Below are positions 23,839 through 35,563 of a stretch of 64,000 nt of DNA, piece by piece. Numbering within the stretch: the stretch's first letter is position 1; every line of letters begins with the position of its first letter. The notes under the pieces were generated by a model. The model worked only from the letters and a program-made list of their open reading frames with translations. It was not told the origin of the DNA and did not search any database. The stretch spans positions 372,001-436,000 of the forward strand of contig WUJK01000010.1 in the NCBI GenBank assembly GCA_011317545.1, in the 5' to 3' direction. The DNA comes from Coniella vitis (Eukaryota > Ascomycota > Sordariomycetes > Diaporthales > Schizoparmaceae). A program made the translations under genes and the position numbers.

Positions 23839-25522
23839 TTAGATGCCGGCGTCCATGCGCCAGCCCTCAACAGGCAGAGGGAAGCCAGTAGCCCACTCCT
23901 TGATCTCCTGCTTGAGAGCGTTGATCTTCTCAACCTCGCCGCTCTGGATCTTGGCACGGAAGTCCTTGAGCTTGTTGGCCTCCTTGGGGAGGCTGGCCTG
24001 AACCTCCTTGCAGATGTTGATGGCCTCGATGATGTAGCTGGCGACGCGCTCAAAGTCGGCGGTGCCGAAGCCACGCGAGGTCATGGCGGGGGTACCAATG
24101 CGGATACCGCAAGGCGTCAGGGCAGACTTGTCGCCAGGGATGGCGTTCTTGTTGCAAGCAATGTTCATGTGCTCCAGGACAACCTCGACGCGGGCACCGT
24201 CCAGGGCGAACGGACGCAGGTCAAGCAGGACCATGTGAGAGTCGGTACCACCAGACACCAGGGTGTGGCCCATGGACTTGAACTTGTTCTCAAGCGCCTT
24301 GGCGTTGTCAACAACCTGCTGCTGGTAGGCCTTGAACTCGGGAGTGTTAGCCTGCTTCAGGGCAACGGCCAGAGCAGTGATGGTGTGGTTGTGGGGGCCA
24401 CCCTGGTGACCGGGGAAGACGGAGAAGTTGATGGCATCCTCGAGCTCGTACAGGACCTCCTTGCCAGTCTTGGGGTTGACGGAGCGGACACCCTTGCGGA
24501 AGAAGATCATGGCACCACGAGGTCCACGGAGGGACTTGTGGGTAGTGGTGGTAACAACATCAGCGTACTCGAAGGGCGAGGGGATAACTCCAGAGGCCAC
24601 GAGACCGGAAATGTGAGCAATGTCAACAACGAGGTAAGCACCAACGCTGTCGGCAATCTTGCGCATGCGAGCATAGTCGATCAGACGGCAGTAGGCAGAG
24701 GTACCAGCGACAAGGATCTTGGGGCGGTAGATACCAGCGTTCTTCTCCAGAGTGTCGTAGTCGATGATGCCGGTCTCGATGTTGACGCGGTAAGGCATCG
24801 TCTCGAAGTAGGTGGAAACGGCAGAGATCCTGCGAGAGCAATTGGTGTTAGCACCGACGTCTAGAAACCAGCTGTTTGCGAAAGCGAAATACGTACTTCT
24901 TGGCGGGAGTCTGGTAACCGTGGCTCAAGTGACCACCGTGAGGCAGGTCCAAGCCCATCAGACGGCCGTGAGGAGGCATCAGAGCCTGGTAAACCTGCAG
25001 GTTGGCAGGGCTACCACTGAGGGCCTGGACGTTGACACCCCACTTCTCAGAGTCGAGGTTGAAGGCGGCCAGAGCACGCTTCTGGCAGAGAATCTCAATC
25101 TGGTCAATGTGCTCGTTTCCACCGTAGTAACGAGCACCGGGCTGACCCTCAGAGTACTTGTTGGACATGGGCGAGCCAAGAGCGTCGAAGACGGCGCGCG
25201 AAGTCACATTCTCAGAGGCAATGAGGATGACAGACTCCCTCTGGCGCTGGATTTCGTGGGTCTGAAGGAGAAAAGAGGAAAGTGTTAGAGTGTCAATTGT
25301 AGAGCGGAAAGAAGGCTGTTGCAGTCAACTCACCATGATCTCAGCAACCTCGGGGTCGCTGTCCAGCAGAGACTTCTCCAGCATCTAGAGAAAACATCGT
25401 TAGCGTTGGCACGACACAAGGGCCTCAGACAAACTGTCACCGCGGGGTCAGGCCATTTGACTTACGTCCTTGTGGCCCGTAGACAGGGCATAAGAGTGCC
25501 CGTTAACACCGTTGGCAGCCAT
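23839..25522 (-). CDS. SHM2: Serine hydroxymethyltransferase, cytosolic form
   Basis: This PLP enzyme interconverts serine plus tetrahydrofolate and glycine plus 5,10-methylene-THF, feeding one-carbon metabolism. Exons, in minus-strand order, are 25522-25466, 25384-25334, 25261-24897 and 24829-23839, 487 residues. Family text is unmistakable: LIASENVTSRAVFDALGS, NKYSEGQPGARYYGGNEHID, MGLDLPHGGHLSHGYQTP. The PLP-binding lysine is K256 in TTTTHKSLRGPRG. The N-terminus (MAANGVNGHSYALSTGHKD) is not an import signal, so the cytosolic form is inferred; a separate mitochondrial paralogue would be expected elsewhere. Codons are strongly C-ending, consistent with high expression. A TATAATTA element lies about 100 bp upstream of the start on the coding strand. 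Confidence 0.97.
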
Positions 25523-26410
25523 TGTGATGGATTTGTGTGTGTAAAGAATTGAAATTGTACAGAAGGTTAGGGAGAGTGCAAGAAGGAAGGAGGAAATAAA
25601 ACTAGTCTGGCGAGTAGAAGGTGAATAATTATAAAGAGGCTCAAGCAAGTCGAGGGAGGAAGAAGTTGACTCTTTGGACCACTTAAAGTCGCCGATCCGG
25701 GGCGAAAAAATTCCAACGAGTGCGCGGGACGCTAGCCTGCAGTGGCGGGGTCGTGGGGAGCTCTCGACTCGGTCACTTCAGGGGACCACTCTGCGCCAAC
25801 TCTCACCTAGCGCATCCTTGGCAGGAAGCGAACTTCGGAGCCAGCGCTGCAGACGAGCAGCTACCTCGACTGCGCTAGAGTACGTAAAGCTATTCGAGTC
25901 ATTACGCGCATCAAACTTTTGTAGAGTAATCTGCTTCTCAAATGCAACTAGCAATTCGACACAGACCTTGATGGTCGTCAAGGTCTTCTACAGCCAAGTC
26001 CCAGTGGCAATGCCACAAGTAGAATGAAACAAAAAGAGGCATGTTCACGAACTATGGCTATCACCCATTACCCCGACACCCAAGATTTGGTTACTTGTGA
26101 CCTTGTTGCTGCACGCAACCTCTCAGGACGACCAAAGGCCCCCAAAATGAATTGCCAGGCCATACACGCCTTAAACCCTCTTCATATGCATCCGATGCTG
26201 TTCCGACCCAACGTACAATCTTGTCGCCGCACCCAAACACGAGCCCAGGCAGAAAAAGGAAAAAGGAAATAGAATAAGTTCCCTAGCTGTATGATGTGTA
26301 TTAATACGCACTGAAACCCTCGTAGAAGTCATTGCGAGATGGTAAGCTTTGAATATTGTATTCTTACACTGGCCTTCAAGAAGACCACACTTCATCCCAT
26401 GGTTGTTGCC
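25523..26410. other. SHMT promoter and PEP4 3' region
   Basis: No supported gene. The left part is the SHMT promoter, with the TATA-like element; the right part is downstream of the protease gene. Confidence 0.55.
25626..25633 (-). promoter_or_regulatory. SHM2: TATA-like element upstream of SHMT
   Basis: On the coding strand the sequence is TATAATTA, about 100 bp before the ATG, a usual distance for a TATA box in fungi. Position and composition are the only evidence. Confidence 0.35.
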
Positions 26411-27847
26411 TTACTTGGCCGCAGCAATGCCGACTTGGTTCTTGCCGAGGTCATAGATACTGTACCACCGACGAAGGAAAGCGTCACCAAGAATGCCTTG
26501 CAAACCAGCAGGCAGATTCATACCCATAAACGCAGAGATACAGGAGCTGCCGGATTCAATAGTGTAGTCATAAGGGCCAATGGTGAAGTTGTAGCCAGCA
26601 AGGCCAAAGGTGACGTCTGGTAGGTTGTCGCGGGCGCTGCAATCTATGGTGTAAGTTCCGCTGTAGCCCTTCTTGGCACCAATCTGCGCGTTGATCATCT
26701 CGGCAATGTCGGTCGTAAGAGCAATCAAGGATGTACCAGTGTCCAGAATGATGCCAGAGTTGTCAAAAGTAGCAGTGTCATCGCCGAGGCTAATGCTGTC
26801 GAGGTCGACCTCCCAGTAAGCCTTGCGACGGATGGGGATGTTGACAATCTTTCCAGTGTAGTGACTCTTGTCGGAACCGCCAAAGACAATCTCGGAGCCC
26901 TCTCCATCGCTACTGAGGTAGAAAGCAAAGACAGGCTCGTCTACCAGCTTCTGGTCAACCATGCTGTAGAAGGGAGGCACAATCTTGTTGACGGAGATCG
27001 TGTCGTATCCCAGACCTAAGATTCCGTCGAATTTGCCAAAGGCGAAAGCCAAACCAGGCTCTTCGGTAGCCTCGGCAAAGTCCTGATTCTTGATCGTGAT
27101 GTCCCCAATCGTCAAAACATCTTGGGAAACAAAACCCTTCATACTTCCAGAGCCATATTGAATCTCGAAAGAGGATCCGTTCTTCTTGTATGTGGATGAG
27201 GAAGAGGACTCGTACGTGCTGTGCAGGTAGCACGCTATGCTGCCGCATTTCGACGAGGGAACCCAAAGGTTGGAGCTGCCCGTGTCGAGAATGACCTTGA
27301 AGGACTGTGGGGGAGTACCGACGCTGATCTCGGAGAAGTCTGCGGACGAACCGGGGTTAGAACGATGGTAGAGCGGCCGCGAACAGGGAGACTTACATTG
27401 AGCGTTCATAAAGTTCTCAATAGGGACGGGGTGGTCCTTTTCAATGCTGATAGGCTGCTGCTGTTGCTGCTGGGTAGACAAGGGGTTCCAGCCACCCGAG
27501 TACTTTTGCTCCAGCCACTTGACCTGCTGCTGCATGGGGAAGGCTTTCTGTTCATTAGTTGTTAGTACAGAGCAGAATGAACTTTGTAAACGGCCAGGAC
27601 GTAAGTGTCTACTACGTACCATTTGCTCCTCAAAAGGGATCTTGTGAATCTTCATCTTGTGGACTCCGGCAGCTTGCGCAGACGCGCCGAAGACTGTATG
27701 CAGTATCATATGTCAGTGAAGAAGTATATCGCTGGCAAGTACAGCAGGAAGCAGCATGTGGCGGTAATGAGTGGCAACCCACGCAACATGCGGCACAGAA
27801 AGGCGGGCGCGGGACTTACGCATTGCGCTCAGCATAGCACCCTTCAT
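26411..27847 (-). CDS. PEP4: Vacuolar aspartyl protease (proteinase A)
   Basis: This is a pepsin-family zymogen that, after delivery to the vacuole, activates other vacuolar hydrolases. Exons, in minus-strand order, are 27847-27820, 27693-27620, 27547-27397 and 27339-26411, 393 residues. The N-terminus MKGAMLSAMLFGASAQAAGV is a signal peptide, split by intron 1 at codon 10. The propeptide follows (HKMKIHKIPFEEQM, with a Gln-rich run SLSTQQQQQQP-like near residue 65). The two catalytic motifs are D103 in VILDTGSSNLWVPS and D284 in GIILDTGTSLIAL. A flap segment with YGSGSMKGFVSQD is present, and the end (YDLGKNQVGIAAAK) is typical. Length and motifs match fungal proteinase A. The exon 3/4 join restores YFSEISVGTPPQSF. 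Confidence 0.96.
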
Positions 27848-29244
27848 GATGGGCAGCTGGATCTAGAGGGATATGGTGGAATCAAAGGGTTGTGTATGGT
27901 TGCTGGAGGTCGATGATGGAAGAAGAGGGTTAAACAGGAAGCCGAGGGAGAGAAGTGAAGAAGGACGGTCGGCAGGTGAAGTAAGTCGATGGTAAAAGTG
28001 GGTAATGGAAGACTGGGAGTTGCTGGATGCTCAGGAGTGATGAGGAGCCGAGCGAAGCTCCAGAGCGTCTTGGCTGGTGGGTGGTTGGTCAAGTGCTCAC
28101 TGGCAAACCAGCAACCCTGGGCTGCCTACGGAGGTGCGCTACGTCAGTCCCCGGTCGACGAAGCTTTATGCAGGCACACCTCATGATTTCTGGGGCAATT
28201 TGGCAGGGGTTCTGGCAGCCGGCACGCAACGGGAGGGCGCCTGGGGCGTTACTACTACAGTCCCTGATAAGGCAGTAGCCGGGCTTACGAAGCAGGCGAA
28301 GCGCCCTCGATAGCGCTCTGCTGCTACTGCCTATATAGTAGATAGTAGATAGTACATGGTGTGCAGCGCTCAGGGCCGCAACATGGGCGTGGATTCCAGC
28401 GGCTGGGGCAAGTATAATGTACTTCGGTACTTTCTGTCACACCTGATCCCCGTCTAGGCAATAAGTACACCCCAGGTCAGTTTCATGAGCAGTGTCAACC
28501 TGTTTTCATCAAACGAGCACATTCGTTTGCACTCTTCCAAGGCTATCTGTTACGATCTCCGCTTTTCCAAAAATCCAACAACATGGGCGTGCTAGTGACG
28601 GGGTACCTGGGTAGGGAGGTGAGTTGTTGGCCAAGTCATCAACGCGATCTTCAACTGTACTATGGAGGCAAATACGCACGTCCTGTACTATGTACATTTA
28701 CGGGCCTCATTATGTACTCATCCGTCCGCTCTAGTCGTGCGTTGTCGAGCTAGACAGTACAAGTCCAATGCTACCCTTGCGATTCACAGTGCTCCGTTAC
28801 ATAGTATGGCCATTTTAGCATCCATTGTTACAATGTACGCGCAAGGACCGAAAAGGCTGGTCAGACGGGCGGCAATTTCTCTCCGCTCCGCCCTGGTAGG
28901 TCATCGGGTGCCTTTGTCAATTGGGTGTTATCGCTAAAGATGGGAAAAGCGAAACCAAACAAAGGCTGGGGACATGAAAAATGGAGAGATCCCACACATA
29001 GCCCATCTGATCATGTGCTCTATGCAAGTAACCGCTTGTCACATGCGCATGCACTTGCGGCACTTGGGATCGCATTGTGACTTTTCCATAGTGTGCGACG
29101 AATTAAAATTACATCTGCTTGCTCTTGATTCTATCCATGAATCCCACCGAAGCATCATGTGGCGTTCATGCGCACAGTTGTTTCCATCATAGCGTACTGT
29201 TGACATAAACAGAGAGCGAATCCAGCTCTTACATAATACCTGAA
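27848..29244. other. Gene-free stretch upstream of the protease gene
   Basis: About 1.4 kb with no supported frame. It contains the PEP4 promoter (minus strand, left part), a short TAGTAGATAG repeat near 28,335 and the 3' end of the next minus gene. Confidence 0.55.
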
Positions 29245-29416
29245 CTAAGGGAAAGCCAGCGCTTTTGCCCCGTCTCCAAGACGGTTTTGATGCATTACAC
29301 CAATCAGCATATTGTCTGCCTGCGCTACTGGCGCATCTTTGGGCATTCCAGTGTTGTTGACTTCTGCTTCAAGCAGAAATGCTTCGTCCTCTCCGCCTAT
29401 CTCTTCCATCTCCTCT

Positions 29417-29449
<33 letters not shown>

Positions 29450-30699
29450 ATCAGAGGCCTGTCGATCATATCATCCTCTAACAACGCTTGCATGGGCGTT
29501 TGGAGCTGAGGATAATCGACCGCCCAGTACTTCCGCTTCATTGCGATTTCCGCCATTCGCAGCTCAATAGACATCCTGTACAGTTTCAGCGTCCACGCAG
29601 CGGCATGTTCCAAGCCTCGGGCCTTGTTGCGCCCGTTGATGTAGACCCTCCTGCTGCTGTACTCGACAGCCTCATAGTGATTCCTGGCAATCCGCGTCAA
29701 CTGTCTAAGGGTCGCAAAGACAGCCCGTGGCTTGGGGATGTCTGGGCGTGTCTTCAGCGCAGGCAGTGCGACAGCTCCGCGGACTGCATGCAGCTCAGAC
29801 ACGCATCTGTGGTGACCGTCGTGGATGAATAACTGGATGACATCCGTCATGAGCCTCTTGACGCGAACCGTGAATGCTCTGTATTCCATGAGGATGAGGT
29901 TCAAACGTAGGTCTTTGAGAACGTAAATTTGCCTGTTTTGGTCCGGAAGTCTAAACAATGTCGGGAAAGTAGGCTCTTGGCCTGCCGGAAAGTTCTTGTC
30001 ATAGGCTTGGGCAAATCTCCAGATCTCCCGTATAGAGTAAAAAGCTCGCTTGCGATAGCGTCCGAATTCACTCGACAAGCACTCTACAGTGTGCTCGGCA
30101 AGGGTCTTGTGTCCTGGTTCCAGCTCTGGCGGCAGCAGCACTGGCTGTGATATTGACCTGAATTGTGAGCGCATTGGAAGTTGGAATGGTGCCCTTCTGA
30201 GCCTTTCCAGAAACTGCAGCCTTTTACTTTTGCGCAAAAATGTGTGTTTCCTTCTTGGGCGCACTGTTACTAGTCCCCGATGAGCAAGCCGGCGTTGTGC
30301 AGTTGTTGGCAGTAGTCTTCGCCTTGGTCTGTTCAGTCCGGCAGCCACCCACCATTTTCGTCGGGGTAGCGCCAGGGGCTTAAGTTTGGTGCGAGCACGT
30401 TGAGCATCGTAATTTACGTTTAAGAAGTTTATATCGACCCTGGAGGGCCTCCGGGCGGAAAAGAAAGCGAAGGACCTGCGGGTGGCAGCTTGGCGGAGAG
30501 CCGCCAACTGTCTCTTTCTGGCTCCAGCGAGTTGCTCCAGTCGCTCTTCGTGGGCCAGGGGTTGACGCTGCCCACTCTCTTGCACGCCGGTCGAGACCGG
30601 TGTCTGAGTCCAAGGTGTACTGAGGATTCTTCGTTGGACTCGTCTAGCGGCGAGGGATCGATGGATCGCCGTAAGGCTTTGGGAGAAGTCCCGAGTCAT
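29245..30699 (-). CDS. Arginine-rich protein with polyglutamine run, unknown; possible mitochondrial import
   Basis: A single open frame of 484 residues starts at the first ATG, 30699 (MTRDFSQSLTAIHRSLAARR). The first 35 residues are rich in R, S, T and L with only one acidic residue, and RRILST resembles a mitochondrial processing site, so import is possible. The middle is very basic (PRRRLLPTTAQRRLAHRGLV) and then becomes more ordered (VKRLMTDVIQLFIHDGHHRC, KARGLEHAAAWTLKLYRMSI). A CAG-type repeat encodes nine glutamines at about 29,421-29,448, followed by an acidic run EEEMEEIGGEDE. No family motif is recognised. The length of the frame and the conserved-looking helical segments support a real gene. 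The neighbour SLD2 is divergent. Confidence 0.7.
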
Positions 30700-31540
30700 G
30701 CTGTTCTGTTTTGGCTTGGCAGAGTCTTGACAAGTTACCAAGACTCCCGGTGCTCGGAAGGAGTTCCTAAGATAGCGTCTAAAGGTTGTATGATTAATAC
30801 GAGGATTACTCGAACGATGAATGCTTCAAATACTGTGCTGAGAGATGATTTCCATATTGACTTCGTGGAGATTCGGCGAAAGCAAGAAAGATGCAACGGA
30901 GTGCCCAGGCCAGTTGTGCCCTGGCGTCGTGGGAGAGGAATCGACGTACACTCAAACTTAAGATTGGAGGCTATACTATGTAATGGCGTGCTGTTCTGAG
31001 CTTTCTGCGATGTTTGGATTGCGCGACGAAAGAGATAGTATCGAAAATCGTGGCCAACTGCATCCTGCAATGGAAGTCTCCCCAGGGAGGCCAGCAACAC
31101 AACAGAATCCTATTACTATGTACAGGACAGGGAGGGGGTGCCCCCGATTTCACACTTACACGCCGCTGTAAATGCGGGGAAATGCTGGGTCCAGCGGAGG
31201 CACCCGCGGGCCTAGCCTTCTCCCCCTGAACCCTGAACCCGAGACGCGTCTCCACGCGCGAGCAGCCTGGAACATCTTTCTGCTGATGACGCTGTGGGTC
31301 GAAATAGTCGAACCTTTTTACGGCTAGGCATTCTGCTGTAAACATTACGACCGACAATATTGCACTATTGGAGGGAGGACCAGACCTCATTCTTTGTCCC
31401 TGCGCACATCCCTACAAGCAGAACTCCCACCCATAAGCCAAGCAACAGACAGACAAGCAGCACTGAGAAATAAACACTGACGAGCATGATCTAACCCCCC
31501 CAAAACCAAAGCGTATCGCAGACCGGCCAGGCCGCCAGCC
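30700..31540. promoter_or_regulatory. Divergent promoter region, polyQ gene and SLD2
   Basis: The two genes are transcribed away from each other across about 840 bp. No gene or clear core promoter element is seen within it. Confidence 0.45.
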
Positions 31541-33509
31541 ATGGACGACGCCACCCGCACTCGTTACGAGACGCAATCCAAGGACTTGCGCGTCAAGATC
31601 AAAACATGGGAAGTCAACTTCGCCAAGGCCAATCATGGCAACAAGCCCTCGAGACAGGACATCAAAAGCAATCGGGACATGGGTCAGTACACATATCTTC
31701 CGGTGCGCAGGTGCGCAACATTGGCTTGCAAGCAGGTGATTCCAAGACTCTCGAAAAATTGACGCTGACCTGTCTCCATCGACGACTTTAGCTGCTACCT
31801 ATAAGGAATACCAATATCTCCGTGATGTCCTCGCCGGCAAGCGACCACCGCAATCGCCGATCAAACACGACCGCAAAAACGCCGACAAGGAGAACCGCAA
31901 GCGCAAATCCCCCCAACAATCACCGCCCTACTTGGACACCACGCCTTCTTCGAAACGTTTCCGCGTGGCGGAAGCACAGACACCGTCCTCTAGACACCGG
32001 CACCATCCTGCTGCTCACAGTACGATGCACATGTTTACTCCTCGAGGCGCAGGCGCGGCTACCGTTGCTGCTGTTGAAACCAACAGCATCGCGACGCCAT
32101 CTCTCAACCGCAAGCTCTTCTCCCCCGCGGTACCCACCTCGATCGGCCCTACTCCGCATCGAGACGGACGAGTTCTGGGACTGTTTGATATACTGCCATT
32201 TCAGGGCGCAGATATCGACTCGCCGAGCAAGCCCAGCAGCAACACGTCCGTAAAGCTGTCGCAAGTCATACAAAGTGGTAAAGAAGCTATGATCACAGAG
32301 ACACCGAAGAAGGGAAGCAAAAAGGCAGAGACAAAATCAGACGCACTCAATGCCCCGTCCATCTCCACCAGCAAAGACGTCATCCCATTAGCAGAAGCAT
32401 TAGGCCGCACTCCTTCATCACGACACAAGCGGCAGAAGCAAACCCCGCGCAAGACAAACAACTTTTCCACGCCACGCAAACCAGAGCAGCCACACGGGAA
32501 TGACAAAAACAAAACCCCAGGGACAGCCAAGTCGACGGCCACAATGGCCTCTGTTTCCAAGCTACAATTCCTGACACCCGCTTTCCTTCGCCGCATACCG
32601 ATGCCTAAGATCACAGAAGGCAGTGAAATGCCCTTCCCGGAACCAATCCGCTTACCCCGCAAGCCCCTTCTGCGTGGGCTCAGCAGTGTGGTGGCTGATT
32701 TGCGCAAGTTGCAGGAAGATGAACTCGACGACGAAATGGACAACCTACGAGAAATCGAGAATGAGGGCATGGCCAAGCCAAAGACTTTGACCCAAGCCCA
32801 TGTGCCAGATGATAGCCTGTTGGCTTCTCCTTCCAAGGCCGCCAAGAGGCAGGGTGAGACACAGCAATCACAAGAACAACAAGAAAGAGGAGATGAAGAC
32901 TATGACCAGCAAATGCTCGCAATTCTTGAAGAAGACACCCAAAGAAAAGAAATGAAGCTCTTAGGAGGCTTTGACGATGAGGACAAATACGACTCGCCCG
33001 ATGGATACGAAGAATCAAAGGCAGGGCTAGACCGAAATGGCCAACCACTGCGCGTTTTCAAGAAGAAGGGGCAAAAGAGGACGACGCGCCGGGTTAACAT
33101 GAGGCCGGTAAGGACAGCGCGGCCGCCAAACACGACGACTCATGAACCGGATTCACAAGATGATTTATCAATCACAAATCCAGCTGTCGAGGCCGTTAAG
33201 GATAATCAAAGCCAAGAAGCCGAAGACCCTGCACTTCTGTCTGACTCGGAATTTACAGCTTCCGATAGCGACGAGGACGAACTAGCACCTTCCAACAGAA
33301 CAACCAAAGCCAAACCCAAGCCCAAGTCAAAATCCAAACAATTGTCAGACAAGAACCAAAGAGAATCAAAAGAAGCAGCACCCACCTCCAAAAGGCCAAC
33401 ACGCAAAGTCAACGAACTCGCCCACGCAAACTTTAAGCGTCTCAAACTGAGGAACAACGGCGCAAAGGGCGGGCCGGGGTATAATAGCCGGTTCAGAAGG
33501 CGACGATGA
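31541..33509 (+). CDS. SLD2: DNA replication regulator Sld2/Drc1
   Basis: Sld2 is the CDK substrate that, once phosphorylated, binds Dpb11 and lets CMG helicase loading proceed at origins. Exons are 31541-31682 and 31792-33509, 619 residues. The conserved N-terminus is present: LRVKIKTWEVNFAKANHGNK, then SRQDIKSNRDMAATYKEYQY across the intron. Many Ser-Pro and Thr-Pro sites follow (for example QSPIK, QSPP, TPSSK, FTPRG, DSPSK), as expected of a CDK target. A central conserved block reads FLTPAFLRR and IRLPRKPLLRGLSS. The C-terminus is basic (RPTRKVNELAHANFKRLKLR), typical of the family. Overall the protein is disordered and nuclear. Confidence 0.92.
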
Positions 33510-34129
33510 GTAAATACCACAGTATGAGCATGTGACTGTGCTGAGAAATAATCCTTGCCTGGCCCTGTTTTATTCTCTCCAAGAGTCGATAAAAGAAAGG
33601 AGGAAAGTATAACTAGTGCTTGGTGCAAAGTATACATTCGCGGATGCAAAAGTCTTTGTGTCCGTTTGTCAGGACCTTCAGAGGTTCTCGTTCGGCGACA
33701 GGTTTTTCGCTTTGCTTCAAGAGGTTCGTATACGAGTTATCCAAGGTCACTGTAGTCTTCGCAGACTTCTTGCCGATGAAAGCTCATCTATGGGAGTTGG
33801 TTGTATATTTCCAAGTACATACATAAGCTCTGGCATTGCTACTGGCTACATGAAATTAAATTAATTCACTACTATATTTCTTTTACCCTACGGTGCTTTG
33901 ATTGCATAGATATGGCACTTGATGCACTGTTACATCATCTTTCCGAAGACACAGGTGTACTCTTCGATTGGCATATCGATTTCTATCTCCATAATATGCT
34001 AGTCTATTGCTAATCCCCTATAGGTCTCATGACTGCGATCGCTTCATGCAAACATCTGTTGCTCGGCCTCTGGTTTCAGGCGCTCGTCATTTGGCAAGTG
34101 CGAGCGGCTAATTGCCATCCTCAGATGAA
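33510..34129. other. Intergenic region after SLD2
   Basis: About 620 bp of AT-rich sequence with no supported frame; it probably holds the SLD2 3' end. Confidence 0.6.
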
Positions 34130-35215
34130 GTGTCACAGGCTCCCACAATGCGACAGGAAATTGATGAAAAATTCGTCAATAACAGCTCCCTTAGGCCTTT
34201 CATCATGATTACCAAGTGTTTGAACAAAAGCTTGGCAACCTGCTCAGCAGGAGGCTGAGGCTCCTCGCGGGCTTCATCGTCTTCTTTGACTCAGAAGACA
34301 TCCTTCTCCTCGAAAGGCGCAGACACCCCGAAACGGCCGTCCAACGATCTGCCACACATATCACCATATTCGCTCGCAAGCAATTCGGCAGCATTCCCAC
34401 CGGCCCCATGGCCAAATACACATACAAGTGCATGGATGAAAGACTGGGGGCAGCAAAACGCACTTTTTATGCATGAATCGAGCTGCCACAAACCGCCCGT
34501 CTGCAGCCATGATGCCAATATGTTCTCCGTGCATGATCATCTGGCCAGCCACGTCGAACAGCACATCGCCACTTGTCAGTTCTACAGCGCCCGAGAGGAG
34601 AGGATGCTCGATAGTCGCAACGATCGTGCCTTTGGATGCAAGCTCGGACGCAAACTGCGTATATCGGTTGTTGGCCGCCAACAGGTGGCATCAAGAGGAC
34701 TAAAGGCCAAGTTTCAGTGCAGCGGGTGCAATAAATAGAGCCTGTGCGTGGAGATTGTGCAATGCGGCAGCATTCTCAAAAAACGTCCCTCTATAGGACA
34801 GCGAGAAGTGAATGTGTGAAGACAGCAGAATAGTTGAAAGACCGTTCGTCCAAAATCGCAGAGAGGGTAGCTTTGCGATAGAGACGTGGACTCACAACAT
34901 GGTGATAGGGATATGACGTGTACCATTAACAGCTCTCGGCAGTACGAAACACCATCTTGACTAAAGTCGTGGTTTAGGTCTTCTTGGTTGCCATTCTTGC
35001 AATGGGTTGCCGAGGGAAATCTCCAGTCGCCGTCTTGCATGATAAAATCATGCACACCGACGTGATATGGTCCGTCGAGCGGAGGAAGACGGGACGCATT
35101 CCCACTGAGCTCGACCACTCTAAGGCCATCGTAACCTTGGGTAGAGGAAATTGATGGGCCAAATACGTCGTGGTCAGAGGTCGCGATGCTAGCTAGTATG
35201 GCGCTGATAGACAAT
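34130..35215 (-). pseudogene. Decayed PAF-acetylhydrolase-like alpha/beta hydrolase
   Basis: On the minus strand, successive frames carry pieces in the order of fungal platelet-activating-factor acetylhydrolase-like esterases. LPPLDGPYHVGVHDFIMQD lies near 35,090-35,030, RELLMVHV near 34,940 and YPYHHVVSPRLYRKATL just after, in another frame. WPLVLLMPPVGGQ lies near 34,700, then NNRYTQFASELASKGTIVAT and IEHP after a further shift. VFGHGAGGNAAE lies near 34,415, where the family has a GHSxGG nucleophile elbow, then MCGRSLDGRFG. Stops (TAG, TGA) and at least three frame changes interrupt it; the serine of the nucleophile motif reads as glycine. A TGA in the tail (DVF-stop-VKEDDEARE) could be a C-to-T change of CGA. 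I take it as a dead gene; an assembly error could fake one frameshift but not all. Confidence 0.6.
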
Positions 35216-35563
35216 CAGAGGCGTCATGGTGGTCGAATGAACATCCGAGGTAATGAAATAGGTGGTTTAACAGTGTTGCGAAAGCAATCGTGAAGCGGAC
35301 CAAGTAGCCGTGAAAGGAGAAGTTGGTCCAATGTGTCAAGCAGAGCATATTCCGTACGCTGAGACGATATATCTTATGGCTGATGAATTGGGAATGCTGT
35401 GACTTCTTCCTTCATGCAACATCTGTTTCTGTGGCCCGAGGCAAGGTGCAAATGAGTGAGTGAACTAGGTACGATAGACTTTTAACATTGTATCACGCTC
35501 CCGCGGTCCAGAGCGATTGCCCTGATATACAGGCACGTGAGCGCATGCACCCAGACGCTGGGG

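Noticed and set aside
23797..24864. Open frame of about 355 codons on the + strand, antisense to SHMT
   Set aside because: It is a mirror of the strongly biased codons of SHMT exon 4. Its protein has no family resemblance and the SHMT frame is certain.
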